Shown here piece after piece: positions 28,824 through 35,805 of a DNA stretch of 64,000 bases; position 1 is the stretch's first letter; every line of letters starts with the position of its first letter. Location of the stretch: the NCBI GenBank assembly GCA_943789355.1, contig CALSTU010000003.1, positions 62,001 through 126,000 on the forward strand. Reading direction: 5' to 3'. The notes beneath the pieces were generated by a model that saw only the letters and a list, made by a program, of their open reading frames with translations, was not told the DNA's origin and did no database searches. Source of the DNA: UBA7430 sp002478765 (GTDB lineage: Bacteria > Bacteroidota > Bacteroidia > Flavobacteriales > UBA7430). Position numbers and translations under genes: made by a program.

Positions 28824-30702
28824 GATGTAGTTGATTGTTTATCATCCGGTAATTGTAATCTTGTATTAAAGCTTTGAGTTTATTTTCCAGTCGTTGTGTC
28901 CTAATACTTTCTATTAAAAGTAAGTTGTTTTTGAGAAGGGGATCTGAATGCGTGTCGTATAAAGCCAAACTTACTTCTCCATTAAATTGTAGCAAGTAGC
29001 CTTCTTCAATGTATTGATAGAGGTTGTTTAGGTAGTTGACTGCAAAACCTTTATCCTCCCAGATGGAATTGCCATAACTGATGATACTCGTAGAGATGTT
29101 CAGTTCGTCAATGATGCTTGGAAGTATATCCGTTTGTTGACATATTTTAGTGACAGATTTACTCAATGTATCTGATGGTTTGTAAAAAATAAGAGGAATT
29201 TCGTAGAGTCCGTTAGAATTCTGATATTCTTTGTGTGTGGCTGTAAACGTGTGATCGGCAGTTATTATAAACGTGGTGTTTTCAAACCAGGAGCTTTTTT
29301 TTGCCTTCTCAAAAAACTTTCTCAATGCAAAGTCGGTGTAGCCAATAGTTTCATGAATGGCAATATCCCCTTTCGGGAATTTACCTGTGTGATGATCAGG
29401 AATGGTATATGGGTGGTGTGAGCTGAGGCTAAATAGGGCTGAAAAAAAAGGTTCCTTTTTCAGGTCTAATTCTGATTTGTAAAATTGGAAGAAAGGTTCG
29501 TCAAAAATACCCCACTTCCCGTCGAAGTCATTTTCAAAATGAGGGTATTTACTTAAATCGACATAGGAGTGAAATCCTGCCATCTTGGCGAATGCATCAA
29601 AACCCATGGTTCCTGGATTACCTCCGTGATAAAAGGAGCAATCGTAAGATTCTTTCGATAAAACTGACGCGATGCTGTTTGTTTTTTGAGTCCCGTATTG
29701 AGATAGGATGTATGGTTTTTCGGTAAGTGCAGGAATGCCTGAAAGTATTGCGGGTATTCCTTCAATGGATTTTTTTCCGTTGGCATAGGCGTTTTCACAT
29801 ACCGTGCTGTGTTGCATCAAACTGTCCAGAAATGGAGTATACCCTTCATGATTATTGTAATATCCTATGTACTCGCGTGAAAAGCTTTCGAGTACAATCA
29901 CCACCACATTTTTTTTAACGGATGTATCTCCTTCAAATTTTTTAACTGCATCAAAGTATTGAGGGATATCCTCAGGCTTAAAGTAGTTCACCTCCTTGAG
30001 GCCTTTCTCACTGAGTGTGCTCAGTATGCTGAATGGGGCATTTAGAATGAGAGGAACATATCTGCCTTGTCCATGATAGCTGGCATGAATATTTTTAATA
30101 GGTCTAAGCTGAGTTCCACCTCGCATGGCCAAAACGGTTAAGCCAAGTACGAAAAAAGAAACAATGAAACATGGCCAAGTAATTTGAGATCTGTGTAGGA
30201 AGAACTGGTTTTTTTGAAGAAGTATATAAATGCTCCGCATAGCAAGTGTCATTAAAAATGCGATGAGAACAAGGAACCAGTAATCTTTGATGAAATCTAA
30301 AGCTACAAAATTGAGGTCGTCACCTTGTAGAATAAATCCCAAGGTATCCGATGTCATTCTTTTACCGGTAAACTCAACATTTACGATATCTGCAAGATTT
30401 AAAAATAAAATCAAACCATTAAACCCGATAAATAGGTTTTGGAGTGCTTTTTGATATACTTTTTTCTCTCTCTGTCGGGTAGGGACAAGAAGAAGTAATA
30501 TGAAAATAATATTCAGGTAAGCAAAGGCAGAAAGATCAAACTGGAGGCCATGAACAAAAATCCATAAAAATCCATCCTCATAAATTTGTGGAAATAGGTT
30601 TGAGGTGAATCCAAAAAAAATGAGTCTGCTTAGTCCGAAGAATAACAGAGCAAGCACCAGGCATTGCGCAAGGAAGAAAAGATGTTTGATGTGGTTTTTC
30701 AT
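28813..30702 (-). CDS. LtaS-like membrane sulfatase-fold phospho-transferase
   Basis: 629 residues. Five or so N-terminal membrane spans (about 10-190) precede an extracytoplasmic alkaline-phosphatase/sulfatase domain. Metal and nucleophile sites are visible in VVVIVLESFSREYIG, in NGKKSIEGIPAILSGIP (Ser where some family members have Thr) and in ITADHTF. LtaS-type enzymes move phosphoglycerol, and relatives move phosphoethanolamine, onto glycans or lipids. Being in a Gram-negative, the product is more likely a decorated lipid or glycan than lipoteichoic acid. A second paralogue is at 55754. Confidence 0.88.
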   Translation of the reverse strand: MKNHIKHLFFLAQCLVLALLFFGLSRLIFFGFTSNLFPQIYEDGFLWIFVHGLQFDLSAFAYLNIIFILLLLVPTRQREKKVYQKALQNLFIGFNGLILFLNLADIVNVEFTGKRMTSDTLGFILQGDDLNFVALDFIKDYWFLVLIAFLMTLAMRSIYILLQKNQFFLHRSQITWPCFIVSFFVLGLTVLAMRGGTQLRPIKNIHASYHGQGRYVPLILNAPFSILSTLSEKGLKEVNYFKPEDIPQYFDAVKKFEGDTSVKKNVVVIVLESFSREYIGYYNNHEGYTPFLDSLMQHSTVCENAYANGKKSIEGIPAILSGIPALTEKPYILSQYGTQKTNSIASVLSKESYDCSFYHGGNPGTMGFDAFAKMAGFHSYVDLSKYPHFENDFDGKWGIFDEPFFQFYKSELDLKKEPFFSALFSLSSHHPYTIPDHHTGKFPKGDIAIHETIGYTDFALRKFFEKAKKSSWFENTTFIITADHTFTATHKEYQNSNGLYEIPLIFYKPSDTLSKSVTKICQQTDILPSIIDELNISTSIISYGNSIWEDKGFAVNYLNNLYQYIEEGYLLQFNGEVSLALYDTHSDPLLKNNLLLIESIRTQRLENKLKALIQDYNYRMINNQLHLDD

Positions 30703-30806
30703 TGAAGAATGACTTCAGTGATGTTTCGTTGGTAAAATATGTCCTTAACTCTGCTAAAATAATGATTTATTCAATAATTTGGCTTCATTAAATTATACAA
30801 ATTTGA

Positions 30807-32792
30807 ATGGGAATAGAATACAATAGAAAAGCATTCAGCGACAAAGAACTTCGAGAACTTTATCAAAGCATTTTGAAACCAAGAATGGTGGAAGAAAAGA
30901 TGTTGATTCTTTTGCGTCAAGGTATTGTTTCAAAATGGTTTTCAGGAATCGGACAAGAGGCTATATCTGTCGGTGTAGCAAATGCATTGAGTTCTGATGA
31001 ATACATATTACCGATGCACCGAAATTTAGGTGTTTTTACGAGTCGAGAGATCCCTCTTTCAAAATTATTTTCTCAGTTTCAGGGTAAAGGGAGGGGATAC
31101 ACAAAGGGTCGGGATCGATCGTTTCACTTTGGTGCTAAAGAACATCATATTGTTGGAATGATTTCTCATTTAGGCCCACAGTTGGCTGTGGCAGACGGCA
31201 TTGCTTTGGCCAATAAATTGAAAGGCAACCAGCAGGTTTGTGCTGTTTTTTCTGGCGATGGAGGAACGAGCGAAGGAGATTTTCATGAAGCACTTAATGT
31301 GGCAGCAGTTTGGGATTTGCCTGTCATTTTCATCATAGAAAATAACGGTTATGGATTGTCTACCCCCTCAAGTGAGCAGTTTCGTTGTGAGCGAATTGCA
31401 GATAAAGGAGTGGGTTACGGCATGGATGCTTACAGCATTGATGGGAATAATGTTTTGGAAGTTTATTCCACCCTCAAAAAGTTGTCTACGGAACTTAAGA
31501 AAAATCCTAAGCCTGTGTTGTTAGAGTGTATGACCTTTCGAATGCGCGGTCATGAAGAGGCTTCAGGTATGAAATATGTTCCTCAAGAATTGATGGATTT
31601 TTGGGCTGAAAAGGATCCTGTGAAGAATTATGAGACTTTTTTGTTGAACGAAGGGGTTGTAGATGAAGCATTTGTTAGTCAATGTAGGACAGATGTAAAG
31701 CTAGAGATTGAAGAAGCTCTTCGATCAGCAGATAGCGAAGAGCAGGTGGAAGCAGATACTGCTCGTGAGCTGTCGGATGTTTTTGCTCCCCATGAATTTA
31801 TTGCCCAGAAACCCGTAAAGGATTCCAAGAAGACTCTCAGAATGGTGGATGCCATTTCGGAGAGCCTATGGCAGTCTATGGAACGTTATGAAAACAGTCT
31901 ACTCATGGGGCAAGATGTTGCAGAGTATGGCGGGGTTTTTAAAGTAACCGAAGGGTTTGTTGATCGTTTTGGAAAGGAACGCATTCGCAATACGCCTATT
32001 TGTGAGTCTTCCATCGTGAGTGCCGCCTTAGGTTTGTCAATTTCCGGGTACAAGTCCATTGTCGAGATGCAATTCAGTGATTTTGTGACTTCAGGTTTTA
32101 ATCCCATCATCAACAATTTAGCAAAGTCCTATTATCGATGGGGGCAGATTTCAGATGTTGTGGTTCGTATGCCTTGTGGCGCTGGCGTTGGGGCTGGACC
32201 ATTTCATTCCCAGACCAATGAAGCATGGTTTATTCATACCCCAGGTTTGAAAGTGGTTTATCCCGCATTTCCGGCAGATGCAAAAGGCTTGTTGGCGGCT
32301 TCCATAGAAGATCCAAATCCGGTATTATTCTTTGAACACAAAGCTTTGTACCGTAGTCTTTCGGAGGAGGTACCTGAGGATTATTACACTTTGCCACTTG
32401 GCAAAGCTAAGTTGTTAAGAGAAGGGCGTGATTTGACCGTGGTGACTTATGGGATGGGTGTTCATTGGGCTTTAAAGGCTTTGGGCGCACATCCTGAAAT
32501 TCAGGCTGATCTTATTGATTTACGTTCGCTTGTTCCGCTCGATAAAGCAGCGGTTTTAAAATCGGTTAAGAAGACGGGTAAAGCCATAATTCTTCACGAA
32601 GACACTCTTTTTGGAGGGATTGGCGGAGAGTTGTCTGCTCTCATTTCCGAATCTTGTTTTGAAGTACTAGATGCTCCCGTCATGCGATGTGGAAGTTTGG
32701 ACACCCCCGTTCCTTTTGCCTCTGCATTGGAAGAGGACTTTTTAGCCAATCATCGCTTTACGGAAAAACTATTGGAATTATACAATTACTAG
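30807..32792 (+). CDS. Fused alpha/beta 2-oxoacid dehydrogenase E1 (second paralogue)
   Basis: 661 residues. E1 alpha half: KWFSGIGQEAISVG (about 43-56) and the thiamine motif GDGGTSEGDF to IENN (150-180), here with a canonical GDG. E1 beta half from about residue 343 (TLRMVDAISESLWQSM), with GQDVAEYGGVF and MPCGAGVGAGPFHSQ. This form is widespread in Bacteroidota and is usually assigned to branched-chain 2-oxoacid (2-oxoisovalerate) oxidation. It is clearly distinct from the fusion at 4253, so the organism may have two substrate specificities. No E2 is adjacent. It ends overlapping the convergent ftcD stop by 4 nt. Confidence 0.9.
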   Translation: MGIEYNRKAFSDKELRELYQSILKPRMVEEKMLILLRQGIVSKWFSGIGQEAISVGVANALSSDEYILPMHRNLGVFTSREIPLSKLFSQFQGKGRGYTKGRDRSFHFGAKEHHIVGMISHLGPQLAVADGIALANKLKGNQQVCAVFSGDGGTSEGDFHEALNVAAVWDLPVIFIIENNGYGLSTPSSEQFRCERIADKGVGYGMDAYSIDGNNVLEVYSTLKKLSTELKKNPKPVLLECMTFRMRGHEEASGMKYVPQELMDFWAEKDPVKNYETFLLNEGVVDEAFVSQCRTDVKLEIEEALRSADSEEQVEADTARELSDVFAPHEFIAQKPVKDSKKTLRMVDAISESLWQSMERYENSLLMGQDVAEYGGVFKVTEGFVDRFGKERIRNTPICESSIVSAALGLSISGYKSIVEMQFSDFVTSGFNPIINNLAKSYYRWGQISDVVVRMPCGAGVGAGPFHSQTNEAWFIHTPGLKVVYPAFPADAKGLLAASIEDPNPVLFFEHKALYRSLSEEVPEDYYTLPLGKAKLLREGRDLTVVTYGMGVHWALKALGAHPEIQADLIDLRSLVPLDKAAVLKSVKKTGKAIILHEDTLFGGIGGELSALISESCFEVLDAPVMRCGSLDTPVPFASALEEDFLANHRFTEKLLELYNY

Positions 32793-33874
32793 GGTTGTGA
32801 ATCGCTTTGAGAACCGAAATCTTCGTTCAGAGCATATTCAATGATGCGCTCATCGATGTGAAAAGGAGCTAAGGCATTCAGCCCTATTTTATTGACAGCA
32901 ACTTCTATAATCTCTCTCTCTGAAAACGTAGAGGATTTTCCTTTGTTTCCGATGAAATAGTTTCCTGCGCTGAGAAGTGCAGACTTGGGAATCAAGCCAA
33001 TCAGTTCTGAGCCGGTTACTTTGACCCCTCTTAATGTGGCTTTTTTTGAGACTTCTTCAAAGACAGTGTGTATGGGTGTTTTGAGCATGTTGGTGAGGTT
33101 CATGCTTACTTGAGCCAATTGATATTCTTCGATGTACCATCCAATGGCTTTTAAGTGCTTTAACGTACCAGGGTTCCACAAGGGTTTTCCCTGTTTATCT
33201 CGAATTATCTGTCCATCTTTCTTGTTGCCTTCTCGTTTAATTCTTCCTTTTTCACGCACATCACAAGCAATGGTATGCGCTATTTTTGTTGAAGAGGTAT
33301 TTAGATTGATGTTGTATGCGATGAGAAAGTTGCGGGCTGAAATAGCTGTTGCTCCTGTTATTTTGGCTGTTTTGAATTCGTTTGGACCGAAATCGGGTTT
33401 CCAATTTGGATCTGCTAATTTTGTTTTTAGTCCTTCGTATTCCCCTTGTCTCACCACGGCAAGATTTCTTCTTTCTTTCTTAATAGCAGCAAATTCATAA
33501 TAGTATCCAGGAATGTTAAGCTCATTACCAATTCGTTCACCCAATTGATGTGCATAAGCAACTACTTCTTGCATTTCAATGTTGGAAATAGGAATCAAGG
33601 GGCAAACGTCGGCAGCTCCAATCCGAGGGTGTTCTCCGGTTTGCTGGCTCATGTCAATCAACTCGGCAGCTTTTCGAATGCCTAAAAAGGCGGCATCAAT
33701 CACCTCTTGTGGTGTGCCGATGAAAGTCATTACCGTTCGGTTTGCGGCATGTCCGGGGTCTACATTTAAAAGTTTGACACCCTCAACGCTGTCAATAGCA
33801 TCGGCAATTTGGTCGATGATGTTTGCGTCTCGTCCTTCAGAAAAGTTCGGTACACATTCAATCAGTTGTATCAT
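32789..33874 (-). CDS. ftcD: Glutamate formimidoyltransferase
   Basis: 361 residues, matching the stand-alone transferase and not the bifunctional enzyme with cyclodeaminase. It begins ECVPNFSEGRD and has PGHAANRTVMTFIG and GEHPRIGAADVCPLIP, all characteristic. It moves the formimino group between formiminoglutamate and tetrahydrofolate in histidine degradation. No other hut genes are nearby; folE, a pterin-pathway gene, is the next gene upstream on the same strand, 73 nt away. Confidence 0.93.
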   Translation of the reverse strand: MIQLIECVPNFSEGRDANIIDQIADAIDSVEGVKLLNVDPGHAANRTVMTFIGTPQEVIDAAFLGIRKAAELIDMSQQTGEHPRIGAADVCPLIPISNIEMQEVVAYAHQLGERIGNELNIPGYYYEFAAIKKERRNLAVVRQGEYEGLKTKLADPNWKPDFGPNEFKTAKITGATAISARNFLIAYNINLNTSSTKIAHTIACDVREKGRIKREGNKKDGQIIRDKQGKPLWNPGTLKHLKAIGWYIEEYQLAQVSMNLTNMLKTPIHTVFEEVSKKATLRGVKVTGSELIGLIPKSALLSAGNYFIGNKGKSSTFSEREIIEVAVNKIGLNALAPFHIDERIIEYALNEDFGSQSDSQP

Positions 33875-33947
33875 GAATAGGTTTGCTTATCTGGCTAAGA
33901 TAAGAATCGACAGAAGCTTCTGAAAGTATGCACTTCTTTTTAGATAG

Positions 33948-34613
33948 TTATTTTTGAGTTGCGCTCTGGATGATTTTGAAAAAGTTGTTTCGTTCATCTT
34001 CTTTATTAAAACATCCACTGTACTCTGTAGTTGTGGTAAAGCTGCTTTTATCCTTGATGCCGCGAGAAGAAACGCAAAGATGTTTGGCAGTAATCATTAC
34101 CATCACATCTTCCGTCTCCAAGACTTTTTGCAATTCTTTTAGAATTTGAAGGGAAAGCCGCTCTTGAACCTGTGGTCGGTGTGAAAAATAATCGACCAGT
34201 CGGTTTATTTTTGACAATCCAATGACTTTTTTGTTCGGAACGTAAGCAATATGGGCATGTCCGGTGATTGGAAGAAAATGGTGTTCACATGAAGAGTCGA
34301 TGGTGATGTTGTGTTCCACCAGCATTTTCTTGTATTGGTATTTGTTCTCAAAAACAGAGAGTTTGGGCTTGTTTTTTGGGTTTAGTCCGTAAAAAAGCTC
34401 TTTCACATACATTTTGGCAAAACGAAAAGGTGTACCTGACAAGCTGTCGTCGGTTAAATCCATTCCGAGCTCTTCCATTATCGCAGCGAAATGATGCTGT
34501 ATAACAGTGATTTTCTCCTCGTCTGACTTGTCAAAAGCATTCGGTAGCAATGGAGTATCCACGCTGTAAGAGACATGATTGTCGCCTAAAATTTCTATTT
34601 GGTCTTTATTCAT
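33948..34613 (-). CDS. folE: GTP cyclohydrolase I
   Basis: 221 residues from ATG 34613 (MNKDQIEI). A longer frame to 34694 adds a tail that lies wholly within merC and has no family likeness, so the shorter start is preferred. The zinc ligands are in SSCEHHFLPITGHAH and HLCVSSRG, with the active-site HRPQVQERL. It opens GTP to dihydroneopterin triphosphate for folate or pterin synthesis and is zinc-dependent. It overlaps the end of merC by 8 nt and so shares its promoter and the palindromic operator upstream. Confidence 0.95.
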   Translation of the reverse strand: MNKDQIEILGDNHVSYSVDTPLLPNAFDKSDEEKITVIQHHFAAIMEELGMDLTDDSLSGTPFRFAKMYVKELFYGLNPKNKPKLSVFENKYQYKKMLVEHNITIDSSCEHHFLPITGHAHIAYVPNKKVIGLSKINRLVDYFSHRPQVQERLSLQILKELQKVLETEDVMVMITAKHLCVSSRGIKDKSSFTTTTEYSGCFNKEDERNNFFKIIQSATQK

Positions 34614-35007
34614 TGGAGCAGCATTTATCGGATTTACATTGACAGTATTTAAGATTGTATAGGTGTATGAGCGCCAAGGTAAAGGCTGCAGCATACGTAA
34701 GGGTTTCAGTAGCGTAAAACAACTTTATTTTTTCATTTAAGATCAGCGCAAAGAGCAACGACCAACTTCCCCATAACAAGGGTTTCATGAATTTTTTTGA
34801 AGTGGTTTGGGTGGATCGGTACACCGAAACAAAAGCAATCAGAAGAAATAGGTAGTCAATGCTTTTCCACCAGGTAGGAGCAGTGTCACAAGCCCCTAAG
34901 GAACACGAATGGGCAATAAATATCAGTGGGGTAACGAGACAATGTACCACGCAAAGTGAACTTGCAATGGCTCCAATCGTATCGGATTTTTGTAATGCTA
35001 TTTTCAT
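34606..35007 (-). CDS. MerC-family membrane protein
   Basis: 133 residues from ATG 35007 (MKIALQKSD). The longer frame from 35049 would begin upstream of the predicted promoter start, so it is rejected. Four predicted membrane spans; the first carries the metal-binding pair SSLCVVHCLVTP (CxxxC type), and the C-terminus is Cys-rich (CQCKSDKCC). MerC proteins move or bind soft metals. In Bacteroidota they are often found beside Fur-family genes. Here the gene is followed, with overlap, by folE, a zinc enzyme, which hints at metal-linked regulation. Confidence 0.85.
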   Translation of the reverse strand: MKIALQKSDTIGAIASSLCVVHCLVTPLIFIAHSCSLGACDTAPTWWKSIDYLFLLIAFVSVYRSTQTTSKKFMKPLLWGSWSLLFALILNEKIKLFYATETLTYAAAFTLALIHLYNLKYCQCKSDKCCSNE

Positions 35008-35023
35008 TTTTTGGCTACAATAA

Positions 35024-35038
35024 TGCAACAATGTTGCA
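35024..35038. promoter_or_regulatory. Perfect palindrome, probable operator of merC-folE
   Basis: TGCAACA (35024-35030), A, TGTTGCA (35032-35038). The site lies 17 nt before the merC ATG, overlapping the -7 box edge and the expected start point, a classical repressor position. The shape fits Fur-superfamily operators (two 7-bp half-sites, one spacer base). A Fur homologue is encoded at 61241. The regulator identity is inferred. Confidence 0.6.
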
Positions 35039-35066
35039 AATATAACCATTTCGTTGGTTGCTGCAA
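35037..35066 (-). promoter_or_regulatory. Promoter of merC-folE
   Basis: Minus strand TTG (35066-35064), 19 nt, TATATTTG (35044-35037). The predicted mRNA leader is about 30 nt. Confidence 0.72.
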
Positions 35067-35211
35067 TCTAGATTTGGGAAATTGTTATGAAAGCCTTAAG
35101 AATTCTGATTTTTGATAAAATAGCTACTACTATTGAAGTTTTAGTGACTTCATCAGTGTTTTAGTATGTGCTATTTAGTTTAAGCAGCTCTCGTTTTAAT
35201 AAAAGCAAGTT

Positions 35212-35805
35212 CTAGGTGTTTTGAACATGAAGAAATAATTCTCTGTCTTGCCGAGATGGGATGGAGTTGTGGGCGATTTCCATAGTTACATTTGTGAAAT
35301 GTTCGGAGAAGAGTTTTTCATACGCGCTTTTTTTGCCCCCAAAGGGAGGACGATGGCTGTAGAGTTTGTCGTTAAAGAGCAAGCCCACCAGTTTACCTTT
35401 TTTAGCCAATAGGTTTTTCATTTGTTGCACATAGTCGGGTCTCAATTTGGGGTCTAGAGCACAAAAAAAAGTTTGTTCAATAATGAGATCGTACTGACCA
35501 TGGTGCTTGAAAAAATCGGTGCATATGAGTTGGTCTTCAGGGAAATCCATATTTCTCTGCTGAAATTCGTCTAATGCTTTTTGTGCCCAATCGATGAGCG
35601 TTACATTTTTATAACCCTTTTGGTACAAATACTCCGCCTCATACGCATTACCACAGCCCGGAATAAGAATACGGAGTTCTTTGTTGCTCAGTTGGTCAAA
35701 GTAAGCTTTTAGTGGGGTGGATATGTATCCTATGTCCCAGCCCATGTCATGGTCTAGGTATCGTTGGTTCCAGATGTCTTTATTCAGTTCCATTATTAAG
35801 GGCAT
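35212..35805 (-). CDS. TPMT-family SAM-dependent methyltransferase
   Basis: 197 residues; translation may begin at the second methionine (35793, MELNKDIWNQRY), which is typical of the family. The glycine-rich SAM motif is LIPGCGNAYEAEYL (about 47-60); the DW-ALDEF, CTDFF and FCALDPKLRPDY stretches are thiopurine methyltransferase-like. Bacterial members methylate thiols or metalloids such as selenium and tellurium compounds, or halides. The start overlaps the end of the large FAD/Fe-S gene upstream by 14-26 nt. Confidence 0.85.
   Translation of the reverse strand: MPLIMELNKDIWNQRYLDHDMGWDIGYISTPLKAYFDQLSNKELRILIPGCGNAYEAEYLYQKGYKNVTLIDWAQKALDEFQQRNMDFPEDQLICTDFFKHHGQYDLIIEQTFFCALDPKLRPDYVQQMKNLLAKKGKLVGLLFNDKLYSHRPPFGGKKSAYEKLFSEHFTNVTMEIAHNSIPSRQDRELFLHVQNT

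Noticed and set aside
34614..34694. Longer folE with 27 extra N-terminal residues
   Set aside because: The extra residues come from the merC region read in another frame and show no family likeness.
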